Below the pieces are notes generated by a model. The model was given only the letters and a program-made list of their open reading frames with translations. It had not been told where the DNA came from and ran no database searches. DNA of 20,153 nucleotides from Methanobacteriota archaeon (GTDB lineage: Archaea > Halobacteriota > Methanosarcinia > Methanosarcinales > Methanosarcinaceae), in assembly GCA_030837265.1 (NCBI GenBank), contig JAUPKV010000322.1, forward strand, positions 1 to 20,153, written 5' to 3'. The position numbers and the translations under genes were made by a program. This document shows positions 1-6,281 of the stretch, one piece after another (positions within the stretch are counted from its first letter, which is position 1; the number at the start of each line of letters is the position of its first letter).

Positions 1-33
1 TATGTTAGTAAATATATTGATAACAGGTGCCAT
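1..33 (-). CDS. Tiny peptide gene, 5' end only (runs off left edge)
   Basis: Eleven codons are visible, starting with ATG at 33-31 and reading MAPVINIFTNI before the window ends. The start is supported by a GGAGG ribosome binding site seven bases upstream (plus-strand CCTCC at about 41-45). The sequence is a near copy of the stretch at 146-207, where the same ribosome binding site and reading frame occur, so this is the next member of the leftward tiny-gene array. The related copy at 80-178 is 32 codons long, so this gene probably ends within about 70 bases beyond the edge. No known family was recognised; the visible residues are hydrophobic with spaced Asn. Confidence 0.5.
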   Translation of the reverse strand, partial: MAPVINIFTNI

Positions 34-79
34 ATTATTTCCTCCATTTTTTGTGTATTTTATCATTCTTGCTTATTTA

Positions 80-178
80 TTAAAAGATAATGTTCATAAT
101 ATTGTAAGCTGTTCCATTGAAATGTGCTATTTGCAGTCCAATTGCTATGTTAGTAATTATATTGATAACAGGTGCGAT
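80..178 (-). pseudogene. Tiny peptide gene with lost start codon (ATC for ATG)
   Basis: Reading leftward from 178, an open frame of 32 codons plus TAA lies behind GGAGG with a seven-base spacer. It matches the gene entering at 33 base for base over most of 60 bp, but the start triplet is ATC instead of ATG. The frame begins IAPVINIITNI and ends NIMNIIF-stop. Its last 23 residues align without gaps to the last 23 of the two 34-codon genes at 307-411 and 459-563 (shared N-I, Q-[IV]-A, N at position 12, N at position 17, terminal F). It is therefore a homologue of that family with a dead or very weak start. Initiation at ATC cannot be excluded; alternatively the copy is a recent pseudogene, since the rest of the frame is intact. 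Confidence 0.5.
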
Positions 179-221
179 ATTATTTCCTCCAATTTTTGTG
201 TATTTTATATTACCTTAAATC

Positions 222-266
222 AATTAGGACTTACGCAGTTGAATTGAAAACAAGTAAGTCCTAATT
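222..266. repeat. 45-bp element with perfect 13-bp inverted ends
   Basis: The arm aattaggacttac at 222-234 is the exact reverse complement of gtaagtcctaatt at 254-266, with a 19-base centre. It sits in the 128-bp spacer between two tiny peptide genes, whereas the other two spacers of the array are only 46-47 bp. The arm resembles the ends of some prokaryotic insertion sequences (GGACTTACGCA-type), but that is from memory. It could be a residual IS or MITE footprint, or a hairpin that ends or stabilises transcripts. No transposase is present. Confidence 0.55.
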
Positions 267-306
267 TTTATGTATGCATTTCTTTCTTACAATCTATACA
301 TTAAAT

Positions 307-411
307 TTAGAAGTCTACATCGACACTGTTTATACCAATAAGGTTCCAAAACGCAACCTGTTTAACATTGGATATATTCCAAATACTCAGTCCCATTCCT
401 GGCATAGGCAT
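307..411 (-). CDS. Tiny 34-residue peptide, tandem paralogue A
   Basis: An open frame of 34 codons starts at ATG 411-409 and ends at TAA 309-307. A strong ribosome binding site (AAGGAGGG, three to four bases before ATG) fixes the start. The peptide starts MPMPGMGLSIWNISNVKQ and ends INSVDVDF; it has no Cys and no classical signal peptide. Only one Lys and two Asp are charged, and Asn is regularly spaced. The neighbour at 459-563 is a close paralogue on the same strand 47 bp upstream, so the two probably share a transcript. No family was recognised. The Asn/Gln spacing loosely recalls beta-solenoid or curlin-type repeats, but a membrane-active peptide is just as possible. Confidence 0.6.
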   Translation of the reverse strand: MPMPGMGLSIWNISNVKQVAFWNLIGINSVDVDF

Positions 412-458
412 TTTCCCTCCTTTTCATTTATTCCGATTGGTCTCTTTTTGCATTAAAT

Positions 459-563
459 TTAAAAGTATACATTGGCAATGTTTATACCAATAAGGTTCAA
501 ATACGCAATCTGTTTAACATTGGATATATTCCAGATACTCAGTCCCATTCCTGGCATAGGCAT
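459..563 (-). CDS. Tiny 34-residue peptide, tandem paralogue B
   Basis: ATG at 563-561, TAA at 461-459, ribosome binding site AAGGAGGG immediately upstream (plus-strand CCTCC at 568-572). Residues 1-17 are identical to paralogue A; the rest reads KQIAYLNLIGINIANVYF. The C-terminal 23 residues align without gaps to the otherwise divergent frame at 80-178, sharing about ten positions. Selection on the protein is suggested because the two subfamilies keep the same frame, stop position and Q-[IV]-A-aromatic-hydrophobic-N core. It is the first gene of the leftward array seen here; the AT-rich DNA at 600-830 would carry its promoter. Function unknown. Confidence 0.62.
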   Translation of the reverse strand: MPMPGMGLSIWNISNVKQIAYLNLIGINIANVYF

Positions 564-1403
564 TTTCCCTCCTTTTCATTTACTCCTATAGATTTCTTTT
601 AGTACTCTGCTGAGAAAACATATGCATATGATTTTTTTAAGAAACTTATCCACAGCCGTGAAATACCCATAGCAATAATTTTTAATTTTTTTTGGGAACT
701 CGTTTTAAAATTCGAAATTTTATCTGTTTAATTTTCTCATTGCTTATGAGTTAAATAAACATATAATTTTAATTAATATAAAACATATAGAATATATTTT
801 ACTTATTTTAAAGTAGTCCCGGAAAATATGAGTGAATTGCTCGGGGAAAAAGAGATAGACTTTCAAATTCAATTAATATATTGGAATTATTTTAAATAGC
901 TTTTGAAATAAAGTCTTTTTCTTCTTTTTTTTAATTTTAAGCCATAATATAGTTCCTCAATAATAAATATGTTAAATATTTTAATTAAATGAATATTTAA
1001 TCAATAAAATGTGGCTATTCGATAAAAAAAGTCATAAAAAGCTATAATTTTTGATTATTCTACTTTTTATATTTTATTTCTTTATCATATTTTCGGTAAA
1101 AAACATGAGAGCTAGGTTCGCCCAATGGATGTAGATATGAGGATTTCCTTATCCGATACATTTTAATCATCAAGAAGAAGAATCTTTCACCTTAAACATC
1201 TCACATTCCAATTAATTATCTCGCCGACTCTTAGTTCTTTTTTTGCTCAGGTTCCAGCCCGAATCATCAAAATAAAAAATTAAAAGTCTGATCATTTTAG
1301 TTACAAAGTCCCGTGAAATAAAAGGTATCGGGTTACACTCTATCAGTTCTTAAAATCATTAATCTATAAAATCATTTTGCCTGTATATTTGAAATAAAGC
1401 ATT

Positions 1404-1708
1404 TCAAACGGGAAACTCATTTTTCAAGCATATAAAGATTATTGCTCTGAAGTCGGCCAGGAAGCAGATAAGGAATATAAAGATCGGTCTTGAGAGCTGA
1501 ATATGTCTTTCAATATAGCCCGAGCTTAGCCCGAGCTGCCGAAAGCTCTGCACAGATAGCCCTGAACCACCATGAGCTTTGTACAGGACATCAGGCACAG
1601 GCCAATTTCCCACCACTACAGTAGCTGCTAAGTAGGCAGTACCTTAAGAGCAAAAAGGTTGATTTCCTGCAGTTCTTTTTTGAAGGCTCTCTCGAGCTCC
1701 CGGGCATT
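1404..1708 (-). pseudogene. Possible decayed coding remnant
   Basis: On the minus strand two adjacent frames have protein-like composition. One reads NARELERAFKKELQEINLF then ALKVLPT from about 1708 to 1631. The next frame continues YLAATVVVGNWPVPDVLYK and runs on to 1404. Joining them needs one frameshift near 1630. Upstream of 1708 the frame is closed by a stop, and no start or ribosome binding site was found. The family was not recognised, and a chance open frame in the more GC-rich patch cannot be ruled out. Confidence 0.2.
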
Positions 1709-1885
1709 TTTGCTTTATGGGGATTTCTGGAGGCTTACAGCTTTGAATTCAGAGAAGCTGGACGTACTCCCCTGTCAGATTGCGGGAGAATATTAGTCTG
1801 CTTCTCATCGTCTCAGATTGCACCTTTTAATATCTTCTTGTTTCCTGTGAGTTGTAGAGGTTAAAGAAAAGCTTTCATATTTTAG

Positions 1886-1899
1886 AAAATTATATCATC
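1886..1899 (+). promoter_or_regulatory. Candidate TATA box for the flavoprotein gene
   Basis: The sequence aaaattatatcatc lies about 25-37 bases before the ATG at 1923. An archaeal TATA box in this place would start transcription within a few bases of the start codon. No ribosome binding site precedes the ATG (gatttcttttc), which fits a leaderless or nearly leaderless transcript. Confidence 0.4.
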
Positions 1900-1922
1900 C
1901 TCCTCTGGCATGATTTCTTTTC

Positions 1923-2642
1923 ATGAGTTTTCAGAGAATCGCCTGGGGCATCACAGGTGCCGGTCACTTTCTGGACCGCAGCTACCAGGTTTTTAATGAA
2001 ATTAAGCTGAAAGACCCCCTAATTTCCATAAACACCTATGTCTCCAGGGCTGCAGAGGAGGTTCTGCGCATGTACGGGCTTGAACAGAAAATCATTCAAA
2101 TTTCCGGAGGAGATTATCTTGAGGAAATCTTTAGGGAAAGCGAGCAGGGTTCGAGTTCTCCGAAGGTTGGGCGCTTCCTTCTTGATAAGTATGATGCTCT
2201 TTTCGTTACCCCTGCAACCTCAAATACGGTTTCTAAAATCGCTTATGGGATTGCCGATTCCCTTGTAACCAACGCCGTTGCACAGGCTGTCAAAGGAAGA
2301 GTACCTGTTTACATTGTGCCTGTAGATATCGAAGGTTCACTTATGTCGGAAATGCCCTATAATATTGACCGAAAACAGTGCAAGCATTGTGAAGATTGCC
2401 CTCCGAGAGATAAATGCCCTCATGGAGCGATCTCTGAAAAAAACGGTTCCACAGACCAGATAGAACTTCTAAAATGCAAAGGCTGCGGGATCTGCAAAGA
2501 ACTCTGTCTTTATAGCGCCATTAAAGGCGGACCTGTCGAAGTCCTGGTTCGTGACGTGGATATGCGCAACGTTGAGATTGTGAAAGGATTGCAAGGGATA
2601 ACAGTTTTGGAGAGCCCTGAGAAAATTCTGGATTTCTTTTAA
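1923..2642 (+). CDS. dmrX: Fe-S flavoprotein, dihydromethanopterin reductase-like (archaeoflavoprotein family)
   Basis: This 239-residue protein has an N-terminal flavoprotein fold of the dihydrofolate/flavoprotein superfamily: the start reads IAWGITGAGHFL, typical of the FMN-binding segment, with VTPATSNTVSKIAYGIADSL at about 95-114. A ferredoxin-like part follows with eight cysteines in two clusters: C153, C156, C159, C165 and C185, C188, C191, C195. This arrangement matches the archaeoflavoprotein family that includes the Methanosarcina enzyme DmrX, which reduces dihydromethanopterin to the tetrahydro form in the last step of C1-carrier synthesis. The two clusters would relay electrons to FMN; the physiological donor is not evident. 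The protein should be cytoplasmic. The gene stands alone and ends one base before the 3' end of the convergent ABC operon. Family membership is fairly sure; the exact substrate is inferred. Confidence 0.68.
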   Translation: MSFQRIAWGITGAGHFLDRSYQVFNEIKLKDPLISINTYVSRAAEEVLRMYGLEQKIIQISGGDYLEEIFRESEQGSSSPKVGRFLLDKYDALFVTPATSNTVSKIAYGIADSLVTNAVAQAVKGRVPVYIVPVDIEGSLMSEMPYNIDRKQCKHCEDCPPRDKCPHGAISEKNGSTDQIELLKCKGCGICKELCLYSAIKGGPVEVLVRDVDMRNVEIVKGLQGITVLESPEKILDFF

Positions 2643-2643
2643 A

Positions 2644-3342
2644 TTAACAAATTATTCTCAATTTTTCATTTTCAAGCAATCCCCAGCTTTCAGACATAAA
2701 ACGGATAACAGCTTCATCATGGGAAATAAGGAGATAGCCAACATTTTGCTCGACCTGCACTTTTTTAAGCATATGGAGAATCTGGGCCTGAACCGAAACA
2801 TCGAGAGAAGAGGTCGGCTCGTCGAGAACTATATACTCAGGTTCAAGCAAGAGAATTCGGCCGAGGGCAAGGCGCTGGAGCTGCCCACCTGAAAGCTGGG
2901 AAGGGTAACGGGAGAGCACTTCTTCTGGCAGGCTTATAGTTGTAAGCATTTTTTTTATTTTTTTGGTCATCTCGATGCCCGGAATCCTTAGGAGAGCCAT
3001 CATCTCAAGAACCGAATTCCCCATTTTCTTCCTCGGATTAAAAGCATCCGTAGGGTCCTGAAACATTATCTGGACTTTCCGTCGAAAGTCTGAGTACTCG
3101 TTTTTTTTCATCACAGAAAGTGGATTATCTTTATAAAAAACGGTGCCCTCAGTGGGCTTTTCAAGACCGGCAATAACTCTTCCCAATGTGCTCTTACCTT
3201 CTCCCGATAGGCCTATAAGTCCGAAAGTCTTTCCTGGAGTAATTTCAAACGAGACTTCCCTGAAAACACACTTTCCTCGGTTCAGAAGACCTGCTCCGTA
3301 TATTTTTGAGAGATTCTCTGCCCTCAGGGATATAAAAAACAC
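2644..3342 (-). CDS. ABC transporter ATPase, DppF/OppF/NikE type
   Basis: A complete nucleotide-binding domain of 232 residues: Walker A GLSGEGKST at 44-52, Q-loop MFQDP at 93-97, signature LSGGQLQRLALGR at 150-162, Walker B and D-loop IVLDEPTSSLD at 171-181, switch histidine in SHDE at 207-210. The phrase DAFNPRKKM after the Q-loop is typical of the second ATPase of peptide/nickel importers. It should pair with the ATPase encoded just upstream to power import. The start is GTG at 3342, inside the end of the preceding gene (19-bp overlap), so translation is probably coupled; no in-frame ATG is available nearby. It lacks the C-terminal oligopeptide-type extension of its partner. It is the last gene of the operon and ends one base from the convergent flavoprotein gene. 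Confidence 0.88.
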   Translation of the reverse strand: MFFISLRAENLSKIYGAGLLNRGKCVFREVSFEITPGKTFGLIGLSGEGKSTLGRVIAGLEKPTEGTVFYKDNPLSVMKKNEYSDFRRKVQIMFQDPTDAFNPRKKMGNSVLEMMALLRIPGIEMTKKIKKMLTTISLPEEVLSRYPSQLSGGQLQRLALGRILLLEPEYIVLDEPTSSLDVSVQAQILHMLKKVQVEQNVGYLLISHDEAVIRFMSESWGLLENEKLRIIC

Positions 3343-4277
3343 CTCACAAAGTTTCCGTTAATTTCTTTAAGCTCAGGATGGTCTTGAGTACAGCGCTCCT
3401 CTTTGAGTGAGCATCTCGGATGGAATTTACAGCCAGGAGGAGGATTCTCAAGGGCCGGAGAAGAGCCGGGTATTGGAATAAAGCCCTTCTCAGGCAGGCT
3501 GTTCATTAGACCTTTTAAATAAGGATGTAAAGGTCTCTCAAAAATGCTTGAAGGGTCGGCAAGCTCAACAATCTCTCCTGCATACATTACTGCAATCCTG
3601 TCTGCAAGCCTCCGCACAAAACCAAGGTCATGGCTTACGAGAAGCAAAGCAACCTTTTTTTCAACTTTTAGCTCCTTAAGCTCAGCCTCTAGATCTGTTA
3701 TAAGTTTTCTATCAAGTCCTTTGCTGGGTTCGTCGGCTATCAAAAGAAGGGGATTAAGCATGGTTGAGGCTGCAATTAAAAAACGCTGATTCATTCCCCC
3801 CGAGCACCATCCGGGATAATAATTAATGTACTCAATTAGGTTCGAAAAGCCCATATTCCTCAGGGTTATTACAGCTTTGAATAGGGCTTTTTTCTTCTTT
3901 TGCTTCTGGTGCACACGAAGGGGTTCTGCAAGCTGGTGCCCTATTGAATATACCGGATTCATAGCTAAAGATGGGTCCTGTAAAATAATTGCAATCTCTT
4001 TTCCTCTTATTTTTGACATTTCTTTTTCATTAAGTTTGAAAAGGTTCTTTCCCTTGAACTCTACAGCCCCTTTCACTCTGGATTCAGGAGGTAGAAGGCG
4101 CATAATTGCATGTGCGACCAGTGATTTACCGCAGCCGGTCTCTCCAACGAGTGCAAGGGTTTCACTTTCTCTGATAGAGAAGGAAATGCCTGAAAGTGCA
4201 GTTAAGGTTTTTACTCCTTTAAAAGAGATTCCCAGGTCCCTTACTTCAAGCAATGTGTTGCCAGAACAGGACTTCAT
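3324..4277 (-). CDS. ABC transporter ATPase, DppD/OppD/NikD type, with C-terminal cysteine motif
   Basis: The chosen start is ATG 4277-4275, behind GAGGTG with a typical spacer; it gives 317 residues. A longer frame from a TTG at 4349 adds 24 residues but overlaps the upstream permease gene and has no good ribosome binding site. Numbering from that longer frame: Walker A GETGCGKS 69-76, Q-loop LQDPS 123-127, signature CSGGMNQR 182-189, Walker B ADEPSKGLD 205-213, switch SHD 239-241. The signature starts with Cys where most families have Leu, and the D-loop region is KGLD rather than the usual TALD. The tail PPPGCKFHPRC...C...C places cysteines at 307, 313, 320 and 337. In DppD-type ATPases such a set binds a [4Fe-4S] cluster. 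It forms the heterodimer with the next gene's product. Confidence 0.88.
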   Translation of the reverse strand: MKSCSGNTLLEVRDLGISFKGVKTLTALSGISFSIRESETLALVGETGCGKSLVAHAIMRLLPPESRVKGAVEFKGKNLFKLNEKEMSKIRGKEIAIILQDPSLAMNPVYSIGHQLAEPLRVHQKQKKKKALFKAVITLRNMGFSNLIEYINYYPGWCSGGMNQRFLIAASTMLNPLLLIADEPSKGLDRKLITDLEAELKELKVEKKVALLLVSHDLGFVRRLADRIAVMYAGEIVELADPSSIFERPLHPYLKGLMNSLPEKGFIPIPGSSPALENPPPGCKFHPRCSLKEERCTQDHPELKEINGNFVRCFLYP

Positions 4278-4305
4278 AGTATCTTTGCACCTCTTTAGAA
4301 TGTTT

Positions 4306-5262
4306 CTATACTTTTTCAAACTTAGAGAATTGTTTTTCTTTTGCTTCAAGTCCGAACCCTATCAGTGCAATTGACAATACACAAAGTGTGATGCAGATCC
4401 CGGGAGGCATATACCACCACCACATATCCTTTATAAAACCGCCTCGAAAAAATGCAAAAGAAAGCATTATCCCCCAGCTTTTCATGCTGATATCCCCAAG
4501 TCCCAGGAAGGAGAGAGAGGCTTCGGAAATCATTGCCGAAGCTGTTGCCAGCATGAACTTGGGTAGCAGGACATGGCTGACATTGGGTAAAATATCCGAA
4601 ACTAGTATGTGAAAGGAGGAAAAACCCATGCATTGTGCACTTTTGACGTAGCCCGTTTCCCTTAGCTGCAGGGCTTTTGAACGAGCTACTCTGGCCGTTG
4701 ATTCCCATGAAAGAAAACTTAAAATCAGTATGAGGATCCATATGCTCGGACGCATGAATGCCCCCAAGACTATAATTAGAGGAATTTTCGGAATAATAAG
4801 TACAATATCAGTAAATCCCATTAACAATTCGTCAAGGGCTCCCCTAAAGTAACCTGCACAGATGCCCAATATAGTCCCTATCAAGGTTGAGACCAGGGCT
4901 GCTGTAAATCCTACGGTTATTGAGATCCTCGTCCCGAATATAAGTTCGGAAAAGATATCGTTTCCTATATCATTTGTCCCGAGGAAATGATCCTCCGAAG
5001 GGACTCCATAGGGAGTAAATCGCTCATTTGGGGCATAGGGAGCAAGAAGAGAAGGAAAAAGTGCCATAAACAGAAAAACTGCAAGGAGGAGCACTCCACT
5101 CGAACCGGGTATTTTCAGGAAAACTTCTTGCTGTCGTGACATCCGGAATAAAGCTTTAAAAATATCTTTAAACCAGTGTTTCTCTTGCCGCTTTTCCGAA
5201 CACTCCTTAGAGCAAGTCTCTTTTATGCAGTAATCTTCAATATAGGCCGCTTTCCGGCTCAT
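4306..5262 (-). CDS. ABC transporter permease, DppC/NikC type
   Basis: A 318-residue inner-membrane permease. A cytoplasmic N-terminal segment of about 50 residues holds three cysteines (12, 17, 21) and many charged residues, longer than usual for the family. The family's conserved lead-in LLAPYAPNERFTPYGVP...HFLGTNDIGND follows a first membrane helix, then about five more helices. The cytoplasmic coupling loop appears around ALQLRETGYVKSAQCMG. The later segment ISEASLSFLGLG is characteristic of this permease group. ATG at 5262 lies behind AAGGAGG, and its first bases overlap the TGA of the upstream permease (ATGA), so the two are translationally coupled. It should form the membrane channel with that neighbour. 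Confidence 0.88.
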   Translation of the reverse strand: MSRKAAYIEDYCIKETCSKECSEKRQEKHWFKDIFKALFRMSRQQEVFLKIPGSSGVLLLAVFLFMALFPSLLAPYAPNERFTPYGVPSEDHFLGTNDIGNDIFSELIFGTRISITVGFTAALVSTLIGTILGICAGYFRGALDELLMGFTDIVLIIPKIPLIIVLGAFMRPSIWILILILSFLSWESTARVARSKALQLRETGYVKSAQCMGFSSFHILVSDILPNVSHVLLPKFMLATASAMISEASLSFLGLGDISMKSWGIMLSFAFFRGGFIKDMWWWYMPPGICITLCVLSIALIGFGLEAKEKQFSKFEKV

Positions 5263-6206
5263 GCAGGCCTCCTTACCCTGGGATCAACTGAGGCGTAGAG
5301 CAGGTCAGCAAGCATATTTGCAAGCAGGGCGGTAAGGGCAATCACCAGAAACGCCCCCTGGAGCAAGGGATAATCTTTTCCCATTATCGCATCGTAGATC
5401 AGGAGTCCCATCCCGTTTAAAGAAAATATGATCTCTATAAACAGCGCTCCGCTAAAGAGAAATCCAAAGTCCAGGGCAAGCAGGGTAATGATCGGGAGTG
5501 AAGCATTTTTCAGAACATGTCTGAAGAGTATGCTGTTATCTTTCAGACCCTTTGCCCTGGCATAAAGTGTATAAAGCTGCTCCTTTTCCTGAATTACGCT
5601 CCCACGCATGACCAGAAAGTTTCTGGACGCTGAAAAGACAGACATTACGCAGGTAGGTAAAAAAAGGTGATACAGTATACTTCCTATTTCCGGGGTATCA
5701 TAAAAACCCTTGGAGGGAAAGATTTCAAGTTTAAAAGCAAAAATGTAGAGGGAGAGAAGAGCAAGAAAATAAGGTGGGATACAGGAGAGTACTACAAAAC
5801 CGAAACTTATAAAGCAGTTTGTTTTTTTTTCCGGTTTCCACCCGGCAAGAGCTCCGAGAAAGCCTCCCAGCAAGCATCCGACAAGCACGGACAATCCCAC
5901 GAAAATAAGGGTCCAGCTCATTTTATTTATAAGAATCTCAGTCACAGGGGCATGGAGGTGATAGGAATATCCCAGGTCAAGGTGCAGAAGATTCAAAAGA
6001 TATATTGTGAACTGTTTGTAGAGGGGCAAATCAAGCCCAATTTCTGCTCTCAGTTCTTCAATCACCCTTTCGGAAACATAAGTATCCTCTCCAATAAGGT
6101 TTTTTACCGGATCTCCAGGCATTAGTCTTGGGAGGATAAAATTGATGACAGTTATGAGCACAAATGAGGCAAAATACCTGACTGCTTTACTTTCTATCCC
6201 TGGCAT
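5259..6206 (-). CDS. ABC transporter permease, DppB/NikB type
   Basis: A 315-residue permease with about six membrane helices. The N-terminal signature FILPRLMPGDPVKNLIG and the following conserved LRAEIGLDLPLYKQF are hallmarks of the first permease of peptide/nickel importers. The coupling loop is in EKEQLYTLYARAKGLKDN. The C-terminal segment ends LLYASVDPRVRR, a conserved family ending that is found just before the start of the partner gene. The start is ATG 6206-6204; the preceding bases contain only a modest AGAAGG ribosome binding site about ten bases away. The spacer to the binding-protein gene is 75 bp, so expression relative to the binding protein may be tuned there. Substrate is not visible from the permease. 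Confidence 0.88.
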   Translation of the reverse strand: MPGIESKAVRYFASFVLITVINFILPRLMPGDPVKNLIGEDTYVSERVIEELRAEIGLDLPLYKQFTIYLLNLLHLDLGYSYHLHAPVTEILINKMSWTLIFVGLSVLVGCLLGGFLGALAGWKPEKKTNCFISFGFVVLSCIPPYFLALLSLYIFAFKLEIFPSKGFYDTPEIGSILYHLFLPTCVMSVFSASRNFLVMRGSVIQEKEQLYTLYARAKGLKDNSILFRHVLKNASLPIITLLALDFGFLFSGALFIEIIFSLNGMGLLIYDAIMGKDYPLLQGAFLVIALTALLANMLADLLYASVDPRVRRPA

Positions 6207-6281
6207 CTACTTATTTTCCTTCTTTTTCAATTAGAGTTTTAAAGATCCCGTTTTTCCTTCCGAAACCAGAATTTTATGTTC

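Larger units (their letters stand above)
1..207. repeat. Direct repeat pair 1-62 / 146-207
   Basis: Two copies of about 62 bp, offset 145 bp, differ at only a few positions (for example gccatatt versus gcgatatt). Each copy covers the ribosome binding site and the first codons of one tiny peptide gene on the minus strand. The repeat is explained by tandem duplication of that gene with its translation signal. Confidence 0.85.
299..583. repeat. Direct repeat pair 299-431 / 451-583
   Basis: Two copies of about 133 bp at a constant offset of 152 bp and roughly 90% identical. Each holds one complete 34-codon gene on the minus strand plus its AAGGAGGG ribosome binding site. Many differences are concentrated in the last ten codons; substitutions there change residues (SVDVD versus IANVY) while the first 17 codons are unchanged at protein level. 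Confidence 0.9.
584..1922. other. Long AT-rich spacer without a convincing gene
   Basis: From 584 to about 1400 the sequence is very AT-rich, with homopolymer runs and no open frame that looks coding. From about 1430 to 1800 the base composition rises and remnants of coding-like frames appear (see the entry at 1404-1708). No RNA gene, transposase or CRISPR repeat was recognised. The right end carries the promoter of the flavoprotein gene. Confidence 0.6.

Noticed and set aside
222..266. Reading the inverted repeat as a simple intrinsic terminator
   Set aside because: Archaeal termination relies on T-rich tracts rather than bacterial-type hairpins, and the element lies where array spacing is abnormally long, so an insertion footprint is at least as likely.
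2..456. Plus-strand frames at 2-247 and 274-456
   Set aside because: They are the complement of the tiny-gene array, contain its ribosome binding sites in antisense, and lack start signals of their own.
3826..4374. Plus-strand open frame of 182 codons opposite the ABC ATPase gene
   Set aside because: It is antisense to a gene with all ABC motifs, has no ribosome binding site, and its composition follows from the other strand.
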